Assembly (NCBI GenBank): GCA_934047225.1
Contig: CAKOHE010000095.1
Location: 1 to 64,000, forward strand
Source of the DNA: Ypsolopha sequella
Lineage: Eukaryota > Arthropoda > Insecta > Lepidoptera > Ypsolophidae
Length of the DNA: 64,000 nt
Direction: 5' to 3'
Shown here: in pieces, positions 20,931 to 32,052 of the stretch
Layout: each line of letters opens with the position of its first letter
How positions within the stretch are numbered: the first letter of the stretch is position 1
The notes under the pieces: generated by a model
What the model was told of the DNA's origin: nothing
Databases searched by the model: none
Seen by the model: only the letters and a program-made list of their open reading frames with translations
Position numbers and translations under genes: made by a program

Positions 20931-21140
20931 AGTTTCGGAAATACAAAAGAGCATAAATTATTTATTACCAGTTACATTTTTCAAAATATTTTTTTATATA
21001 ATTTTACTTCACCTTGGAATTAATACGTACGTAAGATACAAGGCATTTGCAAGAAATGCAAAATAAATTTTCCCGCATTAATTGTTACTTCAATGGAATA
21101 GATCACTTAACGATACAAAATCACCAATTTAGGTAAAGTT

Positions 21141-21834
21141 GCCGTCAATAGAAATTGTGGACTATGTAAACAAACCGTTTTCTCAATTTTTCTCAAGGTT
21201 CTGTCACGGAGTCTCACTGAACATTATTCCAAATCATGAAGCATCAAGTCTTACCAGTCATTCACTGTATTTCATCATGAAATATTCAATAATCACCAGT
21301 TAATTACGGAAAATCATAGAATCAATAGTCAATTCTGTAATGCGTCGAGATTGCTGTCATATTTATTTCTCATCGAATCTGTATTGTCTTTGAAAATTGG
21401 TGATGTACGAATCTATTTGAATATAAACGTATTTTATTCGTGATGTTATTTTATTCCGTCATTTTTTTTTAACAGCGTTACTTCATAATCTTTGACATAA
21501 ATAAACGTGTGTGTGATTCTATCGAGAGCTGTGTGATCCTCCAGCGTTGCTCTAAAATGTGTAGCTCATGTCCTAAAAGTAGAAGAAAAAATGAAAGAAC
21601 TGGATGGGATAATAGATACGGCCAACGACGCTGTGACGGAACCATTTGTAATTAACGTGGGCGATTTGACTAGCGATTGATCAGAATATTTTAGCGATGA
21701 GTCAAATAAAGAAAACTAATTAAGCACCTAACATATTTTAATCACATACTTACCCATCTCTAGATAGTTCACCTATTCATAGACAAAGACAACATGGCGC
21801 TTTGTTTACATAGTCCACAATTTCTATTGACGGC
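21141..21834. mobile_element. Non-autonomous DNA element, 694 bp, about 34-bp terminal inverted repeats
   Basis: GCCGTCAATAGAAATTGTGG + ACTATGTAAACAAA at 21141 is repeated inverted at 21801-21834, essentially perfectly. The interior lacks a transposase. The flanks do not show a clear target duplication, so the superfamily is open. Confidence 0.75.
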
Positions 21835-21836
21835 TA

Positions 21837-22976
21837 CTATATGTAACATTTTAAAATTAGGTTATATTTATATAATTGGAATCTGCATAGTACTTACCTA
21901 TTTCAAAAACAATAAAATTAAAAAGTTTGTCAAGTCATCATTATTTGTTTTTGAACAATGAATTAAATTTTTGGTATCGGTCTATCTATCTGTGAGTTGC
22001 GAATAAGGGAATTAAAAGTAATATTAGCTATAATCCGTTATGTACCTCGAAAAATGGTTAGTTTGTTTAGCTTTTGTCTAGAAGATGCTCTATGAAGAAT
22101 GCTCTTTCATGCATAACACCATCCAATTCTCATGTACCACGTCTAGGGCGGCATCTCCACGCAATTTAGACTCTTTTGTTATCTTTATTGTAACGTGATA
22201 GGGACTAAAATGCTACAACTGACTATAAACTTATGTGGTTAATTTTAAATTATTCTTAGGTTATTTATTTTCGACTAATGTTTGAAAAATTATGTAAATT
22301 TTCATACTTACGCATAGAAACTTATACCATCACGCTTGGAATGTTTCGTGGAGTTGCTTAAACACCATTTCACAATGCAACTAGGCATATTGTGGCTTTT
22401 TTCAAACGTTTCATGTATATACTCGACGACTTAGTTCACGCACAGCTGTCACGAGACTGCTTGACGTGCGGCACTTATAACTAAGCACATGCCCACCGTG
22501 GCAATTATTTAGTGGCGTCAATTTTCAAGCGCGTTTATACTTCCATTCCTTATTATTTCGATGAAGAAACCGAATAAAACACTTTTTTATTCAACTTGTG
22601 CACATCTTCCCATTTATGTTAGAAAAGACTATGCTAGGTGGGAACTATTTTCGGTCGCCGATGCTAGGTTTTTGACCGAGGCTACACTTATTAGGTTTCC
22701 TATTATATTCACTCAGATCATTAAGTAGCGCAACGTTAATGTTCATTGCGATACTAACAAATATCTGTGTCACAATTTAAAACTAGATTGATGTGTCATT
22801 AATAAAGTCTTTCACAGTGTTTTCCAGGAAGAAGATTATTTTTAAATATATTTATTCCGAGATCTTTCCAGTTTCTCGGAATTTTATTAACAATTTAGAG
22901 TCTGTGTAAATGTTCTTTGCTGTAGTGTATTTATCGATACGTAGTAAATGGGTTAGCAAGCAAGAAGTTTAGTTAC
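21837..22976. other. No recognisable gene
   Basis: AT-rich, probably intronic sequence downstream of the exon at 22977-23104 on the minus strand. No supported coding frame, tandem repeat or inverted repeat. Confidence 0.5.
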
Positions 22977-23104
22977 CATCTCTCTGATGATGACTAGATT
23001 CTCGCTCGTGGCACTCTTGTGGAAGAAGAAGATAATCGGCATTTCATACTGTCCGACATCACTCGACGAGAACGTCACATCTATGTTTCTTGGCACTTCT
23101 TGTT
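22977..23104 (-). CDS. Candidate host exon, 128 nt, unidentified gene (possibly Mov10-type helicase N-terminal region)
   Basis: On the minus strand a strong acceptor (GGCTGCTTTTTTCAG) precedes 128 open nucleotides ending in ATG|GTAACT, an acceptable donor. The peptide reads QEVPRNIDVTFSSSDVGQYE, then MPIIFFFHKSATSENLVIIR and EM. The pattern of alternating hydrophobics, x-V-G-x-Y-E-x-P-I-x-F-x-F and V-I-I-R-E-M, is that of a beta-sandwich strand pair. I recall a similar phrase in the N-terminal domain of Mov10/Armitage-like RNA helicases, but this identity is only a guess. The exon enters in phase 1 (two bases complete a codon) and leaves in phase 0, so it cannot splice directly to the FN3-like exon at 15093-14764. 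Confidence 0.5.
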
Positions 23105-23139
23105 CTGAAAAAAGCAGCCTACTGTTAATAATGTCACTC

Positions 23140-23700
23140 TCATGGGTCCCTGGGGCGACCTCAGGAGGTTTGTCTGAGAACATGGGTCCCTGGGACGACC
23201 TCGAGCAGATAGGAGGTTTGTCTGACATCTACCCAGAACATGGGACCCTAAGGCGACCTCGGGCAGATAGGAGGTTTGTCTGACATCTACCCAGAACATG
23301 GGTCCCTGGGACGACCTCGGGCAGATAGGAGGTTTGTCTGACATCTACCCAGAACATGGGTCCCTGGGACGACCTCGGGCAGATAGGAGGTTTGTCTGAC
23401 ATCTACCCAGAACATGGGACCCTAAGGCGACCTCGGGCAGATAGGAGGTTTGTCTGACATCTACCCAGAACATGGGTCCCTGGGACGACCTCGGGCAGAT
23501 AGGAGGTTTGTCTGACATCTACCCAGAACATGGGACCCTAAGGCGACCTCGGGCAGATAGGAGGTTTGTCTGACATCTACCCAGAACATGGGTCCCTAAG
23601 GCGACCTCGGGCAGATAGGAGGTTTGTCTGACATCTACCCAGAACATGGGTCCATAAGGCGACCTCGGGCAGATAGGAGGTTTGTCTGACATCTACCCAG
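23140..23700. repeat. Minisatellite, 58-bp unit x about 9-10
   Basis: GGTTTGTCTGACATCTACCC + AGAACATGGGTCCCTGGGAC + GACCTCGGGCAGATAGGA repeats. Two variants (TCCCTGGGAC and ACCCTAAGGC) are interspersed, suggesting higher-order amplification. It lies immediately upstream of the 128-nt exon, in its intron. Confidence 0.95.
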
Positions 23701-23743
23701 ACAGAACTAACTTTCTCACGATATACCAAATAGTCAAAGCCAG

Positions 23744-24349
23744 TACCAGTATAGTGCGCGCCAATCTTTTAGTCGCCTCTGATTGAGTTACGAGTGCAAG
23801 CTTGCGCAGGTACAGTCAAGGAAACAATAATATCAACGGTTTATTATTAAATGTTTACTATAAGTGGGAAGGTGTACTTGTTGTACCTAGCTATTTAATA
23901 TATATTTATTATTTTAGTGCAATCTTAACTGTTTAAATAAAACAAATTAATATAAACACCATTTTCCTACATTGCCGCCTTAAAACGCTAAAACGACCGC
24001 GAGGCATAACAACAACAATAAACTTTAACAAACTAAATCAACAAAACAACAAATAAAGGCAACACAAACAGATTCAACGATTAACTTCACGAATCATAGA
24101 ATTTTTTCCACGAACGTACTTTTCATGCAACGGGCGCATGTGTAGTGTACGGACGTAGCACTAACACTAACGCATAGTGTTGACACCTGCTAAATGGTGA
24201 GCGGGGGGTGTGGTGCGGCACGCAGGTGGGTGTGCTCCGCGCCCTCGCTCCTGTAACGTCCCCCTGACACCGTTAAACGGCTATTGCGTCGCCTCTTGCG
24301 TCTATCTTCAGAGGCGACTAAAAGATTGGCGCGCACTGTAATGGTATAC
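23744..24349. mobile_element. Non-autonomous DNA element with about 40-bp terminal inverted repeats
   Basis: AGTGCGCGCCAATCTTTTAG + TCGCCTCTGA at 23753 is matched inverted at 24308-24337. Partial matching extends outward to GTACCAGTAT / ATGGTATACC. The interior includes a GC-rich block (24190-24250) but no transposase. The superfamily is unknown. Confidence 0.7.
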
Positions 24350-24589
24350 CGGCAGTCAAGTTAGTCAGTCAGTCAGCTTATAACATTTGTTGCGGGCAAG
24401 TCAGCTAATAAGCTATCAACACCGAAATTCATGACCCATCCATCACACACAAACATTGTTGGTTTAAGTGATGTGAAATTATATAAATGTATATATAATT
24501 TGATAATGTGATAAATAAATAAGCTCGTCTAAATAATAGCGTCTATTTTTTGACATCGTCGGACGATTTTTTTTCTCCTAACGTTGTAA

Positions 24590-25300
24590 TCCCATTAATT
24601 CCACAAACTTTAAAATGCGAAAGTTTGTGTGTGTGAGTTAATATGTTTGTTACTTCTGCACGCTGAAACAGTTTTGTGTATGTATGTAAGTTAGTATGTT
24701 TGTTACTTCTGCACGCTTAAACAGTTTTGTGTATGTATGTAAGTTAGTATGTTTGTTACTTCTGCACGCTGAAACAGTTTTGTGTATGTATGTAAGTTAG
24801 TATGTTTGTTACTTCTGCACGCTGAAACAGTTTTGTGTATGTATGTAAGTTAGTATGTTTGTTACTTCTGCACGCTTAAACAGTTTTGTGTATGTATGTA
24901 AGTTAGTATGTTTGTTACTTCTGCACGCTTAAACAGTTTTGTGTATGTATGTAAGTTAGTATGTTTGTTACTTCTGCACGCTGAAACAGTTTTGTGTATG
25001 TATGTAAGTTAGTATGTTTGTTACTTCTGCACGCTGAAACAGTTTTGTGTATGTATGTAAGTTAGTATGTTTGTTACTTCTGCACACTGAAACAGCTTTG
25101 TGTATGTATGTAAGTTAGTATGTTTGTTACTTCTGCACGCTGAAACAGTTTTGTGTATGTATGTAAGTTAGTATGTTTGTTACTTCTGCACACTGAAACA
25201 GCTTTGTGTATGTATGTAAGTTAGTATGTTTGTTACTTCTGCACGCTGAAACAGCTTTGTGTGTGTGTGTGTAAGTTAGTATGTAAGTGAAAATAATTGT
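24590..25300. repeat. Minisatellite, 53-bp unit x about 12
   Basis: CACGCTGAAACAGTTTTGTG + TATGTATGTAAGTTAGTATG + TTTGTTACTTCTG repeats every 53 bp. Variants are CACGCTTAAAC and CACACTGAAACAGC. The array begins after AAAATGCGAAAGTTTGTGTG, the usual start of a dispersed lepidopteran element containing TTTGTTACTTC, so an internal segment of that element appears to have expanded. Confidence 0.9.
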
Positions 25301-25323
25301 TGGGTAATGGGTAGATTATGTCT

Positions 25324-25900
25324 ATAAGGTTAAATAATATAAGTTGAAGAAACTCAAAACATAGATAGCACTAGTGCCGGTCAAGTGAGATACCCTTGTT
25401 CTACCATATATACTTGATCGATACACTTTAAACGAAGAAAACTTCAACACCGCGATCTAGAAACGAACAGCGCCATCTAGTGTACAAACATGAAACTTCT
25501 TACATATACTTTATATATTTTAACAAATAACTAGTCTATATGAACAATTGTTTGTATGGGAGCTAAGCGAAATTCTTAAAATTTGTTTTCGCCTTTCCAT
25601 ACTGGACCATCGGGGCAATTTGTATGGGAGGAAGAGAAAAAAAATTGCGAATTTCACTTAGCTCCCATACAAACAGTTATTCATATAGACTAATTATTTG
25701 TTAAAATATATAAAGTATATGTAAGAAGTTTTATGTTTATACACTAGATGGCGCTGTTCGTTTCTAGATCGCGGTGTTGAAGTTTTCTTCGTTTAAAGTG
25801 TATCGATCAAGTATATATGGTAGAACAAGGATATCTCACTTAATCGGCACTAGTGCTATCTATGTTTTGAGTTTCGTCAACTAATATTATTCAACCTTAT
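25324..25900. repeat. Foldback element, 577 bp, about 260-bp arms
   Basis: The left arm (25324 to about 25585) and right arm (about 25648 to 25900) are inverted copies. Shared blocks are AACTCAAAACATAGATAGCA, ACACTTTAAACGAAGAAAAC, GCGATCTAGAAACGAACAGC and AGCTCCCATACAAAC. A roughly 60-bp spacer separates them. Transcripts crossing it would form a long hairpin. No coding capacity. Confidence 0.85.
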
Positions 25901-25959
25901 ATACTGAACACATTGAAGTAGATTTAAAACTTTTTGGTTAAATTTATTTTTCAGTTTCC

Positions 25960-26115
25960 AGTACAAAGTGGTTCAGTCAGTTCATTCGACTTCCATAGAA
26001 AAGTGAAAAAAAGTCCGCGAAAATAAAATTATTTTCTTTGAAATGTGATCCATAATGAATACTGAATTACACCAATTTTTTTTTTACTTTGATTTGTAAG
26101 TCCTTATATGTACGA
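25960..26115. repeat. Diverged half copy of the 1668-1931 MITE
   Basis: CAGTACAAAGTGGTTCAGTC, TTTGAAATGTGATCC, GAATACTGAATTACACC and AAGTCCTTATAT match, in order, the centre and right arm of the element at 1668-1931. Confidence 0.6.
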
Positions 26116-26389
26116 GTATCAAAAACACTTTCTATGAAAACCAGTGGAAATCTATTTTATTTGAACGCAATCGATAAAACTATGAACGGAAGTTGCGGCA
26201 TGACAGGAACGAATGAATGAAATGAATGAAATTCTAAATCTGTAGCTCTAGTTGTCATCGCTAAATGACAGACGGACGGACGGGCCCATTATCTAATATT
26301 ATATCTAAGGGATGAATAAGCTCACTCTTGTTTGGAAGTTATCGGATTTTAGTACTCAAATACGAATTTATTGCGATAACTTTTATTTT

Positions 26390-26560
26390 GACCGCCCCTC
26401 TGGTTGAGTGGTAAACCTATCGCCTGTTAACGCAGAGGTCGTGGGTTCAATGCTCGTGGCAGTAAATGCAATGCATATTAACATAGCAAACTACAGCATT
26501 TTTTAAATATTTTCAATGCAAGTGCTCGTAGAGGCCCACTTTATATGCATCAAAACCGAA
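26390..26560 (+). repeat. tRNA-derived SINE (Asn-like head)
   Basis: 26394-26463 has tRNA-like features: an A box CTGGTTGAGTGG, an anticodon loop CTGTTAAC (GTT, Asn) and a degenerate B box GGTTCAATGCT. The acceptor stem does not pair, and non-tRNA sequence follows, so this is a SINE head rather than a working tRNA gene. Confidence 0.6.
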
Positions 26561-26814
26561 CAGGAAGTCGATTATTTTGCCCTAGGGCTTTATTATTATT
26601 TTTTTAATTTATTTACGAGAAGTTTGCTAACCTGCAACCTTTCCTGTGTACCATAAATGTTATACTTTTTTTTCGACTGTTTAACGGCTCTGGATACAGT
26701 CCTTTTGAGCCAATCATTAACTTGCAAAATTGTAACAATGTAACTTTCAACTTTAATAATTAAATTGTTTTCTTTGATTATATTTGTTTTATTTCCTCAC
26801 ACTATGCATTGAAA

Positions 26815-26950
26815 AACGTAATATGATACACGGGCGTAAAAGCAATAAATTACTCGGTTACGTTTAAAACACTCGTGTACTCGTGAGCTACGCTCGTGTT
26901 TTAAATAGTCCTCGTAATTTATTCCTTTTCGCCCTTGTAGCATAAACTAC
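26815..26950. repeat. Dispersed CACTCGTG-type repeat
   Basis: Contains short palindromic blocks ACACTCGTGTACTCGTGAGC and CTCGTGTTTTAAATAG between TACTCGG and TCGTAATTTATTCC. Related blocks with GTAATGTACTATAAT endings lie at 52755-52975 and 63480-63625. Confidence 0.45.
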
Positions 26951-27816
26951 TATTATAAACGGCCACTGGGTTTAAATAAATAACAAATAAAATACAAATC
27001 TTTTATTTCAGAGACAATCTCCAGATTAGATACTTATTTACTTTAAATTATTACGTTTAATATGTTATTAAATAAAAAAAAACAGTTATGTAAGAAAAAC
27101 CCATGTGAAAATGGGATGTTTTGGAATTTTTAAAATACAACATTTCTGAGTAATTAGTTGTATATTTTAAACATGCTGATTACCCAACATTTCAAGACGG
27201 AAAAAAATACCTAGGTCTTTACATATGAAATTGCCGAAATTTTCTTACAGATTCATGAGTTCACAATTCCTGTATAGCTATTCCCATTATTTATTTATTT
27301 TTGTTCGAAAGTTGATTGAAAATCAAAATCTACGTATTAAATTTTGTTTCATTGTCAGTTTAATAAACCAAATTAAATCTTCAAAAAAAAGTCCTAAATG
27401 CCATGCCATGATAAGATTTGTAATAATTTTTTATAGCTAACACTTTTCAAAAATTTTATTAATGTTGTTGTTAGCTTACTGTTGTCTCATTCATAACCAA
27501 AAGAAATTACATAATTTGGATTTGTCATTCCTAAAAAAAATGCACAAATGTGAAATTTGAGGTTGGGCGTTAGACAAGGTTGTTTAAGTTTTTATGTGAT
27601 TTTATGCTTTAGCGTACAAATTTAACGAAAAATCTTTTTGTATGGCATCATAATCTGACCCTTCTGCGTTCTGCGGAAGTCAGTCTTAAGTGTTGTTCAA
27701 ATTCTGCCTGAAGTTCGGCAGTACACGCTTGGGATGTAATAATCGTTGGTGTAAAGTGGGTGTACCAAAGATTTTTAGGGCCATATTTTTATAAATATAC
27801 GGTAGGAACAACTTAA
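26951..27816. other. No recognisable gene
   Basis: AT-rich sequence without supported frames or repeats on either strand. Confidence 0.5.
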
Positions 27817-28226
27817 GGATCTTAGTTACGCCAAATGGGTACTTTCTAAAGCCTACTCCTCGTTTATGGCCAAACCGAAAATATAAAAAAAAATGTACAT
27901 GAAGTATCAACTCTAAGACAACATATGCAATATTTTTCTTTTTCGCAACACCAACACTTCTATATTTAAAAAAAAATTAACCGAAAGGTTTGTTTTGGCT
28001 TGAATTCCTTACTGCTCCTGAGCGTCTTGGTCGATTTAATTCATTTTTGCTTTGAGTAATAGATAAACTTGATAGCTATAAACATAACATAGTATTATTC
28101 AGTCGAACAATCAAATCGCCCTATCAAGGACGCAGCAAGCGTCGTAACAGTTATTTCAATGTCGTTTCCATCGATTTTTGTACCGACAAAGATCGAGGTG
28201 CTAATTTGGCGACACTAATCGCCTTA
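27817..28226 (-). repeat. Dispersed 469-bp repeat, copy 2 (internally deleted)
   Basis: Inverted relative to copy 1, matching from ACGCCAAATGGGTACTTTCT to CTAATCGCCTTA. Two deletions of about 30 bp each (after AACAATCAAAT and after CGTCGTAACAG) shorten it to about 410 bp. It is the most diverged of the three copies. Confidence 0.8.
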
Positions 28227-28794
28227 ACAATTTGTCTATCAAACTGACAATCTTGTTTTTCAAATTAGTCTAAAAAACAACTGTAGATTTATTTCCTGAT
28301 AGTAATAAGACAAGACTAAGTGCTATTACACAACATTTACATACTATCAAGGAAAATTGCGTAGAACCAGTTTTCTTCCTTGTTATTGTATTAATTAGAG
28401 CTAAACGTGGGACTATGGAGTGTTGACCAATGGTAGATAAACTCTACACTCAATCAACGGTTTAAATTTTCATTTGAATGACCACGTAAACTGCTCGCAA
28501 TTTATTATTCGTAAGAAAATTGTCCTACCCTCGTTACAACACAAAATGGCCGCAATTTTCTTTGCGGCCATCTTGAAAACGATTTGAATGATGACAGCGA
28601 CCGCTTTAAAGTTGCAAAAGGTGTTTAAAACAATGATTGTTTAAAACAATGATTGTTTAAAACTGAAGGTTTGTTTATCAGATAGTGTTATATGTATTTA
28701 ATAATTTATTTAAAAAAAATGCTCCACTTAGAAATTAAGTTAATAAAAGAAAAACATTTAATATTTATGAAATAGCTTCAAATTACGTATAAAG
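28227..28794. other. No recognisable gene
   Basis: AT-rich stretch with a short direct duplication AACAATGATTGTTTAAA at 28628-28662. No supported coding frame on either strand. Confidence 0.5.
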
Positions 28795-28839
28795 CAATGG
28801 GGATGGACACAGGCCGCAGCCGGGTGGCAACCTCTATAG

Positions 28840-28989
28840 ACAACTCTCCCCGAAGCAGCAGCTTCATGTTCAGAGTTAATTAGATGCAGCTGCAAAAAAG
28901 GGTGTACTGGACGTTGTAAATGCAGCAAAGCTGCAATGAAGTGTACCGCACTTTGTTTCTGCGCCGGTGATTGTAAAGTTAACTTTTGA
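28840..28989 (+). pseudogene. Cys-rich CXC-type C-terminal fragment of an invertebrate TE-associated protein
   Basis: One frame reads LPEAAASCSELIRCSCKKGC, then TGRCKCSKAAMKCTALCFCA and GDCKVNF before a stop at 28989. The spacing C-x-C-x3-GC-x2-RC-x-C-x6-C-x3-C-x-C is the CXC/TSO1-like cluster that ends many invertebrate 'HEEADTR' proteins. A stop lies just upstream (TAG near 28837), so only this fragment remains. Fragments of the HEEADTR body lie on the other strand at 34973-43700 and are a different copy. Confidence 0.55.
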
Positions 28990-29149
28990 TAAAAATTATT
29001 TACTTAATACCATTGTACTAAAATTTAATTTTTTAGTATTATTGTTATCATTATACTATTTATGAAAAAAAAAATATTACAAATTAAACCGATAAACAAC
29101 AATAAACAAATTTACATCATTCTCTTGCCTTTATCTTAATATTTACAAT

Positions 29150-29690
29150 TGCGAGGCCGGCTGTAGGCTTCCAAAAATATTTGTTCGGAGTGAGTTGACG
29201 TCACAGCACAACGAAAGTCCTCGGTATTGCGGAACGGGCCGATGCAGCGTTTTTGTGGTCATATAGTGTCGCCTCGCCACTCATTGAAAGCATGTTTTCA
29301 ACTGACCCAATTACATCGAGAATCAATGAACCTGCGATGCCTTCATCCGGTATCAAAATTATGCCCATAAAGACATCGCTGTGCTGACATCTGTGCTGTC
29401 TATGCCAGCCCCACCGGCCGCAGGTAAAAACTCCGAAGTCAAAGCCCACCGCCACCGCCTTCCTCGTCACCACAAGCAGCCGCCGCCGCTGTCGATGGTC
29501 AGTTGTACACTCCAGAAACAGCTGCCCAAACCCGCCCCCGCCGTTTTCGCTGCACGCCTGCTGAAAGCGAACACAAATAAGGATGGCTTCACCCTCGTCG
29601 GGTATATGACGCGTCATCGTCAGAATCGCAACAAGCGCGGCAACGCCCCTGCAGTTTTCTTTAACTTAGAATAAAACTTTTTGAACCAAC
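29150..29690. other. GC-rich segment of unknown origin
   Basis: Clearly richer in GC than its flanks, with overlapping open frames on both strands (138 codons minus at 29201-29617, 97 codons plus at 29381-29674). None has a recognisable motif. It ends in AATAAAAC at 29672 and could be a retrocopied or TE-derived piece. Confidence 0.4.
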
Positions 29691-29794
29691 CCCCTGAAAC
29701 TGCCTATTTAGTTCGTTAGGACCTGTGTGTGGTTATATGGGTTATATGTATGTGGTTCGTTGGGACATACTTTTTCCTTTGCCTAAAAGGAAAA

Positions 29795-30568
29795 TTTCCT
29801 TTGTGAATATTTTCAGGGATATTACTTACGCCCATAGTCATGGCCTTAAATACAATGTTAAGAAGAGCAAACTTATGGTTTTCAAGTCTGGGTCAAAATG
29901 TCCGACAGAGATCCCGCCAGTCAGGCTGTATAACGTGCCCTTAGAGCGGGTACATACTTTCAAGTACCTGGGTCATATTGTGACACCCGACCTGAAGGAT
30001 GACGATGATATTGAACGAGAAAGGAGGGCGTTGTCGGTGCGAGCAAATATGATAGCCCGCAGGTTTGCCCGTAGCTCGAAGGAAGTAAAAATTACCTTAT
30101 TCCGAGCCTTTTGCACATCTTTTTATACGGGCACACTGTGGTTATCATACACGCAGAAGTCGTACAACGCTCTTCGCGTTCAATACAATAATGCGATGAG
30201 GGCACTGTTGCGGCTGCCCCGCTCCTGCAGCGCGTCGGGGATGTTCGCCGCAGTGCACGTTGACTGCTTTTATACCACCATGCGCAGGCGAGCAACTGCG
30301 ATGGCGGGCAGGGTGCGGGACAGCGGTAACAGTCTCCTCAGTGTCGCCAGCAGGTCGGACGGGCCCTTTATGAAACATTGGCAGGCGCTACACACTCCGT
30401 CGTACCAAGTATGGAGCAGATAGCGTCAGCATCAACACTTTGTGGTTATTATTGTTTCTGTGTATTTCTTTTTTTGTATTATTTTTAAATTTTAGTATTT
30501 TAGCAATTTATTTATAAATATGGATTAATTTATCTGAAATAAATGAATATTATTATTATTATTATTAA
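29795..30568 (+). mobile_element. LINE 3' half, related to 11515-13045
   Basis: The frame to 30423 matches the C-terminal third of the RT at 11618-12403: AHSHGLKYNVKKSKLMVF, TFKYLGHIVTPDLKDDDDIE, RERRALSVRANMIARRF and QYNNAMRALLRLPRSCSAS. The catalytic YADD region is missing, so the copy is 5'-truncated. It has an AATAAA signal and ends in (ATT)n at 30546-30568. Similarity is at protein level only, so it is a related family, not the same one. Confidence 0.8.
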
Positions 30569-30654
30569 AAAAAAACTTTGATTACTTTGTGATGGGTACT
30601 TTAATTATAAACGATATATACGAGTAGCTGTACAAAATGCAAAATGTAATATTT

Positions 30655-30666
30655 GTACAAGAATAC

Positions 30667-30697
<31 letters not shown>

Positions 30698-30715
30698 CTA
30701 TAAATAAATAATGCT
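30655..30715. repeat. (TAAA)n microsatellite
   Basis: AATAAATAAATAAATAAATA run following ACAAGAATACA. Confidence 0.9.
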
Positions 30716-30829
30716 ACTCGTTTTAAGAAATCTTATGTGTTGTACCTAAAAAACTATTTGGTTATGTTATGAATGACAAAAAATATATTATTCTAAAATA
30801 TGTATACTAATTCGCTGTGCCGTCGTGTC

Positions 30830-31100
30830 GCACAAAGGCGCGATCCAACTCACCCATACCGCGTACTCTTCTCTACCTCAACGCTCTTCTAAACGCCAAT
30901 CAGGACTGTGATCTGTTTGCTGATGGATGGCAGAAAATATTGTCAGAGTGTTTGTGTTTTTGTGAGAAGGCCTGTTTCTGACTTTATGTGTTACTCTTAT
31001 TTATTTTAGTTGATTGTACCATTTTGTGTTTGTGTTACTATCTTTAATTATTGTAATTGGTTTGTCCGTTTTAATTAAAGTAAATAAATAAATAAAAAAA
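30830..31100 (+). repeat. LINE 3' end with (TAAA)n tail
   Basis: GTGTTACTATCTTTAATTAT + TGTAATTGGTTTGTCCGTTT + TAATTAAAGTAAATAAATAA is the inverse of 5878-5985. It ends in A-rich DNA, consistent with a LINE tail. The upstream part is GC-richer and may be its 3' UTR. Confidence 0.55.
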
Positions 31101-32052
31101 AAAAAAATATATATATATATATTTACTAAATTCATTTCAAACAACTAATCTGTGGTTTTTATACTTAATCACCTTTGGTTTCAAACACCATCTTCCCAAA
31201 TGCAAACATCCCTTAAAAAAAATGCGTATACAAAATCTTATACTTTGGCAATTCATATACTCCTTTGCTTTCCAAAGCTTTTATTTATTTAAGGCATACA
31301 TTTATTTAAAATAATATATATTAAGAAATAAAATTTAGCGTTTTTATTAAATATTCTGAGTACTTACTTAATCAGATATAAAAGTTAGGCACACAGTAAT
31401 CGTCAAGCACATTGTTTCAAACCCACTTCATTTGCTCAGTTTATCAGTATATCACAGACTATTTATCTTCAATTGTATATAAACATTGTGCAGCGCGGAT
31501 AATATATAACAGAATTAATTCTACTTTATTCTTCTCGACCTAAGGGATCCTTATTTATTTTATCAAAAGTTTTTATTAACCCACCTGGGAAACAGATGAA
31601 CGATTAACGTTAGCTTTACTTTTTTTCTCCTTTATAAATTATACCAACATACAAAACTTATGTCCTATGTACATATGCACATTACGTCCAGTATTATCGT
31701 ACAAAAATATTCAAATCAAACTTTTGAACAATCATCTTGTCCTCTATTTTAATTGAGGTTATATTAATAAGTCTCTAATTTTGTGTACAATCTTGGTCGG
31801 TTTATTTATAATCCTTAGTGCCTTATTTATAATCTAAGAATCTTGTAACTGCGAGCCATTCAATTAATTTTAAAAAGCGCCATCCATCGCAACAGATCAA
31901 TCTTGCTGAGGTTTTTCTCAGAAACCAGTATGTAAAAGTGAAATCTCTTTCATTACCTATATGTCGTGTCGTGTCGTACCAAGGCGGAGAAGAGAGAAGA
32001 GTGGCAGTTAGTTCACCGACTAAGGCCCGTCGCAAATTATAACGTCTCGTCA
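31101..32052. other. No recognisable gene
   Basis: AT-rich. A 76-codon minus frame at 31823-32053 has no motif. Confidence 0.5.

Noticed and set aside
14764..23104. FN3-like exon and the 128-nt exon as adjacent exons of one gene
   Set aside because: The upstream exon ends in phase 0 while the FN3-like exon begins in phase 1, so they cannot be spliced directly; a shared gene with intermediate exons remains possible.
26394..26463. Functional tRNA-Asn gene
   Set aside because: The acceptor stem does not pair and the B box is degenerate; it fits a SINE head better.
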